A model generated the notes under the pieces. The model did no database searches. It saw only the letters and a list, made by a program, of their open reading frames with translations, and was not told where the DNA came from. From the NCBI RefSeq assembly GCF_010183535.1, contig NC_071331.1, positions 2,418,001 through 2,482,000 of the forward strand: a stretch of DNA of 64,000 nt, written 5' to 3'. How positions within the stretch are numbered: position 1 is the stretch's first letter; the number at the start of each line of letters is the position of its first letter. Shown here piece by piece: positions 1-11,398 of this stretch. This DNA is from Caenorhabditis remanei. Taxonomy: Eukaryota; Nematoda; Chromadorea; Rhabditida; Rhabditidae. The translations under genes and the position numbers were made by a program.

Positions 1-191
1 AGAATTTCATTTCAGATTCGGAATCTACGGAATCGAAAGTATCAGGTGCTTTATTCTTGAGTCGTTTGAAAGAAGAACTTCGAAGATTTCCCTTGTTAGA
101 TACGGTTTCAGAAAGTTAATTTTCTTCATGTCCACTTCACCCTGCAATTGCAAAATTTGTTCGTATGGAAATTCCTTGAATTACATCACTT
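1..191. repeat. Edge of a dispersed duplicated block
   Basis: This stretch matches, with scattered differences, 10395-10500 and 20005-20110 (shared phrase TTCGGAATCTACGGAATCG). Its right part matches about 20249-20320 (CACCCTGCAATT followed by TTGAATTACATCA). Inverted relatives lie at 9700-9790, 10215-10330 and 19840-19945. No gene is seen. It is host-type repeated DNA of the piRNA-rich mosaic, interrupted near 192 by a retrotransposon remnant. Confidence 0.7.
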
Positions 192-1010
192 GTCGTGACA
201 ATAATAGCCCTAGCTATATTATCACAACTGGTACAATCTAAATCGTAGATTATTCTCCTATTCTTAATTAGACAACGATGAACTTCATATAGACGTGAGG
301 AAGATATGATACCCTTAATTATTCCCTTGACCGACGTGCTCCACAAATCCTTATCTTGATGACCCTACTACGTGGCACTGTCGATGTAGGAGGAAGAAAC
401 GCAATGAATCAGTATCTACTCAACAGAGAGGAACATCTCAACCAGCCGTAGCCGTTTCCTGCCTACAATGCCTAACCCAACGTTGCCGTCACCATCATCC
501 GAGGTTCCTTCGTCTATCGACGCCAAGCCGAAAGGGAATATTGAAGGTATCGTATTTAACTCGCGTATATTATCGAATAAACCGTTGTCATTTAAAACTT
601 GTGTTGGCTCGTCTTTCTAAGTTCAATTCCTCTCATTCCTCGCGGCCGGTTCGGGCTCACCACCCCATAAACCGTCGCGACATGGTGCATCGACCGGAGT
701 TACTCGAACTTTGGTGGGATGAGAGGTCTCATGGCTAACAAGAACAAGAAGAAGAGCGAGTTAACTCACGGGTGACACTCCGATGAGATGAAAAGACCAA
801 TTATCATCATCCACAAACACCAACTCGCCCGTCTTCTGGTTATCGAATCACACACCAGCTTACTACATCAGGGTGTTAAAGATGTCATATCGGACATCCA
901 ACGAAAATACTGGATTACGAAACTTGGAGTAATCGTCAGAGCGGTACGGAGGCAATGTGTCACATGTCAAAGGATGCACGCTCGTCCATTCGAATATCCG
1001 TACGGATACA
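192..1010 (+). mobile_element. Decayed BEL/Pao-type LTR retrotransposon fragment
   Basis: Sequence starting TGTCGTGACA at about 192 interrupts host-type repeat. Host-type sequence shared with 23024 onward resumes near 1010. The solo LTR at 17855 also opens TGTCGTGAC, so this may be an LTR start. Inside, two short open stretches in the plus sense look like BEL/Pao polyprotein. One (541-738) holds a tryptophan pair in LELWWDERS, recalling the segment before the integrase. The other (788-1021) holds the integrase zinc-binding motif. Stop codons and missing domains show it is a truncated, inactive relic. No second LTR is seen. Confidence 0.6.
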
Positions 1011-1021
1011 CTGACGGATGA
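788..1021 (+). pseudogene. Integrase zinc-binding (HHCC) fragment of BEL/Pao element
   Basis: The 77-residue open stretch has a His-x4-His pair in SHTSLLHQG, a KYWITK motif about 20 residues later, and a CVTC pair followed by QRMHARPFEYP. That order matches the N-terminal HHCC zinc-binding domain of LTR-retrotransposon integrases. KYW and the C-x2-C followed by R and a PF motif are usual in the BEL/Pao group. It ends at a stop right after the zinc domain. No catalytic core follows, so it is a fragment. The family call comes from motif recognition only. Confidence 0.7.
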
Positions 1022-1923
1022 AGTTTTTTAGATTCTCTTCAATTTTCCGCCTCATCCCTTAATGATTTTAAATCCACTCTCACTGAATTAATAGTTTAAT
1101 ATCAAAGTCACTTTCATAAAAAATTATTCCGAAACAGTAATTTTATGTTTTAATCATTTTTTATATCTCCTTTTGTCTAGAGTATCGATGAACCTATGTT
1201 GGACTGTTAGATATTGTTAAGAGGGAACATCGTCAAAAAGAAAGAGTAATACATACATTAAAAAGCATATATTGTCACAACAAAAAAGTTCCGGCATTTT
1301 TTATTTCGATAATGTCATATCAACCAATTTTACTTTCAACCGTGTCTGAATGAGCACTTCTTGAAACAGTCCTCATATTTAAGCCCAATACTTTCATGGC
1401 CGCGAGAAGGCTTGTAACAGGAGGGCAGTCGAATAGGGTGCCCAAAATGTTAAAGAATATTTGAAGTTCTTTGTGTATCTATTTTTTGTTAAAATTTTGT
1501 TAAAAGTCCGCTAGCTTTCGAATGTTTGTTATTATGTCATCAATAAAATTTCATGAGTGAGAAGAGCTTAGTTTGACCCTCTCTGTTTGGCAACAGTGCG
1601 ACACCGTTCTGTCGCTCCAGTTGTTCAGGTAGTTTCAAGCTGGAATTTATAGAGAATTGAAAGTTTTTTTGACTTTTTTCCTTGCCGCAAAAAACTATCT
1701 TATTGAAGACCAGTCTGGTAGAAAACAGGTTCACGGCTTAAGTATTGTTCAGTACGGTAAATATATTTTGTTTTATCCCCAAAACGCCTTTCATTCGAAT
1801 TAAATGAATGAAACATTTTGCCTGTATGTGTTTTATGTTGTTCCAGTAACTGTTATTTTTTCATTAAAATAAATCAGAAGCAATAATTTTGTATTTTTTC
1901 GCAAATAAAATTGTACGTATTTC

Positions 1924-2097
1924 CATACTTGTCACGGGCCGGGCCGGGCCGGGCCGGGCCCGCTGAAAAAATCTTCCGGCCCGGCCCGGCCCGGGCCGGC
2001 CCGTCAAAATATTGAAAAAAAAGCTTGCTGCGGGCCCTGCGGGCCGGCCCGGGCCCTGAAATTTTCAGAGGGCCCGGCCCGTGATTTGACAAGTATG
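1924..2097. mobile_element. GC-rich palindromic hAT-type MITE (GGGCC family), 174 bp
   Basis: Perfect 11-bp terminal inverted repeats, CATACTTGTCA and TGACAAGTATG, enclose runs of GGGCC/GGCCC. It is flanked by an exact 8-bp direct repeat, CGTATTTC (1916-1923 and 2098-2105). The duplicate segment at 24322-24329 has a single CGTATTTC and no element, which proves the insertion and its ends. An 8-bp duplication with CA...TG termini is the hAT signature. No transposase is encoded. Any Gly-Pro-Ala-rich reading frame through it is low-complexity translation. Confidence 0.92.
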
Positions 2098-2263
2098 CGT
2101 ATTTCCCATTCGGATGTGAGGATATCTGCCGCCACTTGAACAATGCGTTAATATTCTTTTAACTACCAGTCAAGTCCTGATGTTTCGAAATACAAAATAA
2201 AAGACAACTACTGTAATGATATTTCTGAAAATGTTTACAGAAATGGTGAAACCGATGAAAATT

Positions 2264-2965
2264 GGGGATTCTTTACTTATCGCCCCCCACATCAGTAGAG
2301 TCCCCCACGTTGAAATTTACCTAGGAAGAGCCCCCCACCCAGTACAAAACAGGTGGGGGCTTTTTCCTCACGGCGGGGGGCTCTACTTCTATTTTGGTGT
2401 GAAACAATGACCCCCCACCAGTACAAAGTGGGGGACGATTGTTCAAGAACCTGGTATTCATGACTTATCGCCCCCACCCCCCTAGAGCCCCCCACCGGGA
2501 GTGGAGTCGTAATTCTTACTTTTTATCTTTAGCTGTAATCATTTATTGATAGACCCCCACCATTGAACATCGGTCCCCCACCTATGGATTATTAGACCCC
2601 CATCATTGAATATAAGTCCCCCATTAATGAATTTAAAGCCCCCATTGTTTAGCAATAGGCCCCCATCATAGAACATCAGGCCCCCACTATTGAACTCCAC
2701 ACTATGAATGAAACAAATGGGACCCCGTTTTCAGACTATAAGCTTGAACATCACAACTATAAATTATGCCGAAAATGTCCTTCCGGGTCTTTTTTCCTAA
2801 GCCTGAAGATTCGGGTGTAGTTGAATTATGTTGGACTCAATGGTTCGTTTAAGTGAGATAGAGAAAGGGGGGGGGGCCTAATGTTCAATGGGTGGGGGGC
2901 TTTTCCCAGGTCCTTTTTGGGGGGCCATTCTTTAATATAGGGGGGGACGAAAAGTAAATATACCC
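2264..2965. mobile_element. C-run/G-run-rich TIR element, 702 bp, unclassified
   Basis: Copy B lacks this block: 24478-24495 reads straight through. In copy A it is flanked by GAAAATT at 2257-2263 and 2966-2972. Imperfect inverted ends of about 25 bp begin GGGGATTCTTTACTTATCG and, on the other strand, GGGTATATTTACTTTTCG, each leading into a run of C. The interior repeats short phrases of the type CCCCCA plus YCATTGAAYAT roughly every 25-30 bp between 2550 and 2700, with G-run versions near 2868-2950. No transposase frame is seen. Confidence 0.8.
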
Positions 2966-3769
2966 GAAAATTGTCGTCCGAGATTGAAGAATGTCTCAGA
3001 ACCACTTTGAAACCTTCAGTCTTAAAACAGTTTTGACTTGAGCAAGTGATTTAGAGAAAATGTCTGAAATTAAATAAAATGATGAAACATCTACTATCAA
3101 TCATTAAACTTGATAACAAAGGTAGGAAACAGTTTTCAAAATTATCGTTTCTGCAATCCTCACTTTCCAAAAGTTAAAACGCTTATTTGACTTAGTAGAA
3201 AATTCACAGAATAGCAAGTTTGAATTAGACCGTTGTGTCCGGACTTTGATAGACAGTCATGAGAGTTTTATTACTCTTACAGAAAATGTAAGACAAGCAT
3301 TTTTCGGAACGAATCAAAGCAAATAATTGTTTTAATCACAAATATGTTTCTTATAAGACACTGGTGGAACATTATTTAACTTTCCGTAAAATTGTTGTCT
3401 TTCGTGTTAGTAAGTCGAAGAGTCTGCAAAAAATGGGATAAAACATCCTAGACGTCTCTAAATAAACATTACGGTAAGCCATTTTATTGTTAATCAACAA
3501 AAAAACTTTGTAAATTGAATAAACAGATAATCAAATTGTAAATTAAGCATATGAAACAGAAATACGTCATTATGTACTGTTTCAGTGTCGGTTCAACTTT
3601 TGATCGTTGAATTTTTCGAAACTGGTAGCTATCCATTCCTAGAAAACAAAAAATTAATTGTTCCAGACAAAGAAAGAATAACTGCTTAATATGTATTGAA
3701 CACAAATATATGTTTTATTTGAAACCGGGAAGTTCCAAGTGTCGTATTCCAAAAAAACTGTGTCAGCTA

Positions 3770-3903
3770 TTAGCTCGGCACAGTTCTTGCAACTGCGCTC
3801 CACCGAAATTCCCTTGAAAAATATCGATTTTTCTCTGAGTCTCTCAATTTCGCACACAATTTTCTTCGGTTTCGGTTGAGCGTGGTTGTAATAACTGTGC
3901 TAA
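3770..3903. mobile_element. Palindromic TA-flanked MITE, copy 1
   Basis: Inverted ends start TTAGCTCGGCACAGTT on the left and TTAGCACAGTTATTACAAC on the complement of the right, with TA on both sides. The interior carries GCTCCACCGAAAT facing its complement near CTTCGGTTTCGG. Copy B (about 27300) reads TCAGCTGATTTGAATG across the site and lacks it. Relatives lie at 6971-7110 and 23511-23649. Size and TA flanks suggest a Tc1/mariner-type non-autonomous element. Confidence 0.78.
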
Positions 3904-6560
3904 TAACTTGAATGCAAAAAACATGCGTGATTTTTTTTTGCAATTAAAAAACCACATTTTTCATTTGAGATAAAGATCTCACGAAGTTCAAAATAGATTT
4001 TCCACGAACTATTCGTTTTTTCCGTTTCGAGAGCTGGATATTAATCAGGCATTATTTTTCAAGATGATTATTTTAGAATCGCATGATCAATCATTAGATA
4101 AATACAAATAGAGTTCTTTCTAAAAGTGAAAATATTTTTCTGAATTGAAAACTTAATCGTAATCAAGCAAGTCAAACAAACTACAACATATTCGCTTGTT
4201 TATACGGTTAATAGGATCAGTGACTCGTGATAGAGTAGTATTTTGCGTATCCTTACTTGGCAGAGACATCAGTTGAGCACAATAAAAATCATATGTAACT
4301 TTTTAGACACGAATGAAACCGTGCATTTTTATTTTGAGTTCCACCAAACCTTCACAAATAAATATTGATCTTCGTCTTTTCTGAACTTGGTTGAAAAATC
4401 GATTGCATTTGGGATTCGCAGAGACTTGAATTAAACCTATGAAAAAACTCGTTATCCAGATTTTGAAAGAACAAATTGAAAACAGTAATTGTGGTTGAGC
4501 ATCTTTAAAGTTTATGATAATTATGAAACTGTGAAAAACCAACTAACTGACTAACGATGAAAATAGTTAATTGAAAGAAGAAAATGTTTCGAAACAGAGA
4601 TAAGTCAAAAGTTGCTATTAAAAACCACTGCGCCAATTCAAAACAAGAGCACAATTTAGGATTCTTGTCAGACTGTCAATGCTCGATTAAGGATACCACA
4701 AATTTATATTCTAGCAGATGTCGAATTAATAGATCTGAAAAAAAGTATGCTTTGTTACAATCGTGAAACAGTCATCAATAATTTAATCAGAAAGAGAAGA
4801 TCTCTAATCTTTTCTGTTTCAATAATTAGTCAAAGAAAATATGTATGTTTCATCATTACTTTGATGAACGGAGCTATTTTTGCTACTTGATGTTTTCGGG
4901 CATGATCACTTTGGGTTGGAAATGGGCGTGACCTGAAACCTAATATCCAAAAAGCAATTGTTTCGATAATAGTAAGTCACCGAATTCCCGGTTCCGAAAT
5001 TGCCAATGTTGATGTGTAACTCAATACCATGTTTAAGCAACCAAAACTGATTTTCCGATGTATAAACTTCTGATATCAAAAACTAGAAACAGACAGAAAT
5101 ATTTTCTTGATGAAATTCTTCGACGGGAACTGCACTAATAATTTTTTACTTTCTTTATTTTTTAATGAAAGTGAGAAACAGTAACAGTTAGGTTGTAAAA
5201 AATCAGTGTTCACAATTTTTTTCAAGCGGCTTAATTATCTCTTCAGAAAATTGATCAAAGTTCACAGTCGACTCAAACAGAAACCCACTTGGTATCATAA
5301 CTTATTGTTTGCATATAATAGTTTTACTTTTCTCATTTGAGCGCTTTCAGAATCCAAAAGAGTCTTGAATTGATTAAATTTGGATTTTTATAGATTCAGA
5401 CGATGTTTTTACAAGGTCTAAATGTGTATTCGGATATCAAATTTGTTCCAAGCGTGAATTTTTCATTATAAAAACTTTATGTTTCATAGAAATGTTTTGA
5501 TGAAAGCTTATTCAGTTGTTCGATAATCCGTATAATTGTTTAACTTTAATTTCTTTCATCGCATAAATGTTTAAAACCATGTACATATAATCGCGTAAAA
5601 TCCTGAGTCTTTATTTTCAAACCCGTTCAGTACAAATTGCACGTAGTGTGAACGGAAACATGGTCCACATGATAACTATTGAATTTGTTAACATCCCGGA
5701 AAAATTTCTGTTGTGTAACCGAAATACATAATTTGTGTTTTGTGTTCATAACAGTACTGCGCCCATAGCACAAAAGTCTGAAGCTTTCGTTATATTTCAT
5801 TTGCCAATAATCAGGACTGCAAATTTTCATGCTGGGTTGATAGATCTCCACTTTTTTCTGTTAAAAAAATGGGTAGAAAAGACCTTAACATTTTCTATAA
5901 TTGCATTCTTATTTCGGATAATCGTAATATTTTAACCAACAGCAGTTAAAAATTGATCTTCACTTAAGTAATTGCTGCTACAGTAAAGATGAATAGTCAC
6001 TAAGACCTCATAATTTAGTTTCTGATCTGTAAACTACTGTGATTGCTGTTTCTATAAGAGTAACAAATCCACTGAATTTTCGAATATCAGGAACTCATTT
6101 CATAACTATATACATATTCTATCAAGGACCTTCAAGACTATTAAATATTGTCCTGTTTCAATAACTAAATCATAGAAATTGTATTATTAATTTCATTCGA
6201 CTCTTGAGAGATATTTCAGAATCAGTAGTTTTTTTTTTCAAACTTTCTGTTACTGCTTCAAATTAATATTAATATCCAACTGTATAGGAAACTATGTTGC
6301 TACAGCCCCAAACGTTCTAGCACTGAAGTTATGATAATATAACTTCTAACATCCCAGTCTAAAACAGTAGAAAAAATTACAGGAGTATTTTCTCTAGTCA
6401 TACAAATTTAGTGGCTACTATGCTGTGCTGATTGTTACAGTCCACGGACAAAATACAAGATAATGTTTAGTGCGATAACGTGTGAGACTCATGGTCGAGA
6501 TGAAACAGGAACTTTTATTTTTTTTCCTTTTTATTATCCCAATTTTTAACACACAGTTTG

Positions 6561-7560
6561 GTATCTACAGTACGGAAAAGACTTGTTCATAAAAATTGAT
6601 CAAGTAGTCGAAAGAATAGGCGATTGAATGACTTTGTAAACCTAGTCTTTGAAACATATGACCAGTATTTTGATTGACGCTTATATTTATCTTTTTGTAA
6701 TAATCTTTTCTTTTCATTCCTCATTTTTGTTAACGGTTTGTGGGAAATACAACTTTTAAAGTCAAAATACAAAAGTCGAGTAAAAAATTTGTCTTTCTGA
6801 AACTGAAATTTAGTTCATTCCGGGCAAATTTATTTCTGTTTCCGGGCGTCTTTTTTATATGGATATGCTCGCAACAATGATTAGTTTGTATTTGCATGAC
6901 GTTCCATATATATTTTGATGGTGTGAAGAGGAGTTGAATCTTGTTTGATTTCTGCGTTTTTGTAAAAACTTGACTGGCTCAGAAACTCTGCGCTTCACCT
7001 AAACGCCCTTGAAAAATGACTATTTTCCTCTGTGTCTCTCAATTTCGCACACAATTTTTTTTTCGGTTTCGGTAGTGCGCGTTTGTAGGAATTGTGCCGA
7101 GCCAATAGCAGTCAACTTGATGATCTATCAGATGAAATTGTTTTCTGTATCAGATGAAATTTTTCCAAAACAGTATTTTTCGTATTCAGTGGAAAAATTC
7201 ACTGTGTGTGCTTCCAGACATCAATACCGCTTTTACGTTGTTTTTATGGCAGAATGCTTTTCTAATGCCGTTTTGGACAGCAACATAACCACTGGGAGCG
7301 CAATTGCAAACGTGTCGATACTATTTTATAGTCTTTTAAGGTAGACCAAAAAATATGCATGTTTGATATATATAATTTTGTATGAACGATAGAAAATTTG
7401 TACCTATGTCTCCCGAATGATTACGGGCAGTCTTTTTTGCACACCAGGAGTCTTGATTAAATAACGCGTAAGTGCTATTTCTCTCGAAAACATCGTTCAG
7501 AAACAGTACACTTTCACAATTTGGTGTGTATTGTGAAACGTTCGTGTTTCTTTCAGATTT
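6561..7560. other. AT-rich spacer without a recognisable gene
   Basis: Between duplication copy A and the repeat mosaic I see no conserved protein. The longest reading frame (7009-7344, 111 codons) starts inside a MITE relative and has no family features, so I do not call it. A few GAAACAGT-type words occur (for example near 7500). Confidence 0.6.
6971..7110. mobile_element. Palindromic TA-type MITE, copy 2 (diverged)
   Basis: It shares the central phrase CTCAATTTCGCACACAAT and the flanking CGCTTCACCTAAACGCCC (like GCGCTCCACCGAAAT) with the elements at 3770 and 23511. Its right end reads GTGCCGAGCCAATAG. The left end has decayed, so exact limits are uncertain. Confidence 0.65.
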
Positions 7561-10500
7561 TCCTTTCATGTCTTTCTTTATTGTCTATCTGGGTATTTGT
7601 ACCTGTCATTGCCGAAAATTTCTGTGACAGTGAATAATTCGCTTTTGAAACACTGAAATCATACTTTTTTTGCTTTCCATGATGTCTGAACAGGAAAAAT
7701 TAAAGTGGATGAAAATGCATTAACAAAACGATCTACAACCATGAACATTTAGAGACGTTTTGAAGCTGCAGACGAAATGCTTCTGAAGAGCGAAAAATAT
7801 GTGTAAACTCTGTGACTTTCCACAAGCCAATAAATAAAAAATTCTCTGAAACAAGGAAAGTTGTCATGGAACAGTACTCACCATCATTTTCGTTAATAGA
7901 ATGTTTATGTGTGTGTCAAAGGCTGTCAGCTTGTTACCGGTCTGTTTCTATTTCTCCTTATCTGGATGTCTGATTGCTCTTCTCAATGGTTTTTTCCGTC
8001 AATTATTTCAACAGAAATTTCAAAAATAGTTTCATTGAGAAGTATTGTGGTGGGTTGTGTTTTCCGGATGTAAATTGCTACGATTGTTTCTCTGTTAGTA
8101 GGAATGTTTTTTATGTTTTTTATGTTAGTAGAAATGTTATATGTTTATAACGAACCATTGGGTTATGTGTCTTCTTTTAAGAAACAGAACTATGTACTCT
8201 GGAAACCGTGATTTCAAGTTGTTATCATGCATTGATACCTTTTTCAAAAGAATAGTGGTTTTTTCTAAACACACCCAAGATTCTTTCCTGAAACTGTAAA
8301 TTGTCTATACGTTCATTATTCTAACCCCTCTTCGTGTTGAAACCCGAATTGGTTATTGAATTAGTTGAGTGCAGTCCTCAGAAGTATTTCACTGTTTTGT
8401 AGGAAAAAATGTTAGTTGGTTTCTAGTAGGTCTGGATATAAATTGGTTCAACTATCTGCATGAATCGTTTCTGTCTACCTGTGTTCTATGAATTTTTTTT
8501 CGTCTAATCTCTCAGGAACCGATACGAGTATTATGAACCATTTCATCTGCTACCAGATCAAACAATACTGAAACTGTAATTCTCATATGTTTCTTTTAAA
8601 ACATTCGTTTATCGATTCATCCAAAAAGAATCTCCAACAGTCCGACTACAAAAAAATGTGTAAGCCATCCTCTCAACGATTTTTAGTCAAAACTATCAAA
8701 CTTTGAGACCGCCAGAGGAATACATAGGTAAGTCAAAACGGTTGTATTTATAAACTGTGTAACAAAATCGCAGTCACTGATGGTTAATGCACACCACGGA
8801 ATGTAACGATAAAAAACTGGAAAAATTTGTGGATAGCACGAAACAGGAGGAAGTTCTAGAACACAATAGTCGATCTATTTTCAGGAAATCACCAGGAACA
8901 TTGGTTTATTTACATCTTTATTCTACAAAAGGAGCTCATGAACCAGTAACACTTTTTATTGGCAAATATTTTGCTTTCGATTAAACGTTTCATGGAACAG
9001 TATATCTGATTCATTCTCTTTGGTCAGTCTGTCTATTTGAATGTCCTCATGTTTGTTCAATTTAAAAAAAAATTAAAAAAACGATGAAACTTCTATATCG
9101 TCTCTGACTTCATGTTTCTGCAACCGTATGATTGTCAAGGATTCAATGCCATAGACTGCCTGACAACATTATTTCTTTGATTCATAAAACCGTGACTTCC
9201 TGTTTGGTTTTTAATCTACTGTGAGCTTTTCTGTGTGTCGGATGCCCTTTTCCTGAATTCACACATTAGATTGTTGGTCTGTAGTTTTCATTGATTAATG
9301 TCTCAGCGGCTATTGTATAGCTACGTACCCCGAAGTATCTGTCGATTGCATCGTTAAATTGCATTAGTAGATCTTACATAAAGCAATAACGTAACAGTAG
9401 ATGTCAGTTCATTTTTTTCCATTATTACTATCCATAACCCCGGAAAGGATCTACTGAATAATTGACATTTTTCAAAAAATACCAAACAATTATAGCCCAT
9501 ACAATATGAGAAAACTGACGACAAAATTGCGTTTGCAAGTTCTGCAACAAACTACTTTTTGTAAATTTATGGTAATCTAAAGAAATGTGAGAAACCGGAA
9601 TAACTTTCAAACAAGCTTGTCACTACTACTCTTTTCTTTCTTTGCTTTTGATTTTTCTTGTTTTTTCTATGTTTGAGTTGTCTAAAATCTGAATGATTCC
9701 TTCAAAAATCGGATGAAACTTTAATTTTGAACAAGGGAAGTCCTCGAAGTGTCCTCTTTCAAACGACTTAAGAATTTGGTACCTGATACTGTTTCACGCA
9801 GAAAAATTAGATTGTTGGCCTACAGTTTTCATTGATTGATACCTCGGTGGCTATTTGATACCTTGATACTTTTAATGTCATTATGTTTCTCCATGTATGT
9901 ATCCGGATGTCTATCTGAATCGTCAATAGTTAATATGAAATCTCATTAGTAGGTCTTACATGGAGCAATAACGTAACAGTAGATGTCAGTTCTTTTTTCA
10001 GCTCTCAAAACCCCCGGAGAAGCTCTACTCAAGAATGACTGCCCATTTTCGAAAAATATCGAATTATTACAGATGGGAGAAAACTGACAACGTAATTGTG
10101 TTTGTGACTTTTGTTACAGAAACGGAATAACTTCTAAAGAAACCTTCACAATGTTCACTAGTTTTTTCTTTCTTTGTTTTTGGTTGTCCAGCGGTACGGA
10201 ATTATCTGAAACTCGAATGATTCCTTCATAGAATATTGATGAAACTTTAATTTTTACAAGGGAAGTCCTCAAAGTGTCCGCTTTCAAACGACTCAAGAAT
10301 TTGGGATCTGATACTTTTTCACGCAAAAAAAATCTTAACCATAGCAAAGTATTGGCAGCTTTTAACTCGGCTTACAGAAGGATTTAGCAGCATTTCATTT
10401 TAGATTCGGAATCTACGGAATCGAAAGTATCGTGTCGAATTCTTTAGTCGTTTCAAAGAGGGCACGTCGAGTACTTCCCGCGATTGCCAGAAAATACATT

Positions 10501-10874
10501 TCATATAGTTTAATTGATGATTTTTTTTAATAGCACCACAAGCAGTCTAATTGTAAGGCATCAGTACTAATTCCCGGATTCTACAAAAACTGTCAACTTT
10601 CAAGTTGTTAACGGATAATAAATTCAAGAAACATAAAGTTTTTGTAAATCAAATTTTCAGCTAAATAAGCTTTGTTGTTTCATGTTTCCGATCTCTTTCT
10701 GAATGAAAATTTCAAAATCAGTGAGATTATTGCATTTTTGTGAGATTCATGTATTGTTATAAAAGCCTGGAAAGTTCAGGAAACAGCAATCCAATATTTC
10801 GTTTAACAGCCACTTCAGGATAACACAAGGTGGAAACAGTGAAATACATACAGGGAGAATCTATGTGTCCGGGT

Positions 10875-11398
10875 CAGGGCTGTGCGAAAAAATTTTCGGA
10901 CGAAAATTTTTTTTCGGTTTTTTCGGTAGTTTTCGAAAAATTTTGAGGCGAAAAATTTTTCCGGCCAGATTTTCCGAAAAAATTTTACGGCGAAAAATTT
11001 TTCGGTCTAAACTTTTCGAAAAAGTTTTTTGGACGAAAATTTTTCGGATAATTTTCGAAAAAAACCGTTCGAAAAATTTTCAAAATTTCTCCTGAAATTT
11101 CAAAATTTAAGTTACAAAAATAGTGATTTGTTGATTTTTGCTGAAATTCTGTACTCAAAAACAGGTTTCTATCAGCCTTTCTTCAAAACACTTACAGTTT
11201 TCACACAAATTCAAGATTTTTGGCCCGAAAAACACATTTTGCAGACAGTTTTCTGGAATTTTTTTTTTCGAATTTTTCGGTTTTTTCGGTCAAAATTTTT
11301 CGAAAAAAATGTTTTTAAATAAGTTTTTCGGTACCAAGATTTCGAGAAAAAAATAGTTTTTCGAAAATTTTTCGGAAACTTTTTTTCGCACAGCCCTG
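10875..11398. mobile_element. hAT-type MITE, TTTTCGG-rich palindrome, 524 bp
   Basis: Inverted ends CAGGGCTGTGCGAAAAAA and its complement at 11381-11398 are flanked by an exact 8-bp direct repeat, GTCCGGGT (10867-10874 and 11399-11406). The interior is dominated by AAAATTTTTCG/TTTTCGG words, so the Phe/Lys-rich reading frames across it are not genes. Ends CAG...CTG and the 8-bp duplication point to hAT. No transposase is present. Confidence 0.92.

Larger units (their letters stand above)
1011..6560. repeat. Segmental duplication, copy A
   Basis: The segment aligns in the same order and orientation with 23031-31100. Anchors: 1018 with 23031, 1500-1740 with 23880-24110, 2105 with 24330, 2970 with 24484, 3500 with 27070, 4200-4560 with 27620-28020, 5080-5215 with 28530-28670, 5290 with 29833, and 6480 with 30997. 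Copy A alone has insertions at 1924-2097, 2264-2965 and 3770-3903. No credible protein gene is seen. Many copies of the 21U-RNA upstream motif core lie in the shared sequence, so putative piRNA genes were duplicated with it. Confidence 0.85.

Noticed and set aside
1874..2143. Gly-Pro-Ala-Arg-rich collagen-like frame
   Set aside because: It is the translation of GGGCC repeats inside a MITE whose empty site is present at 24322.
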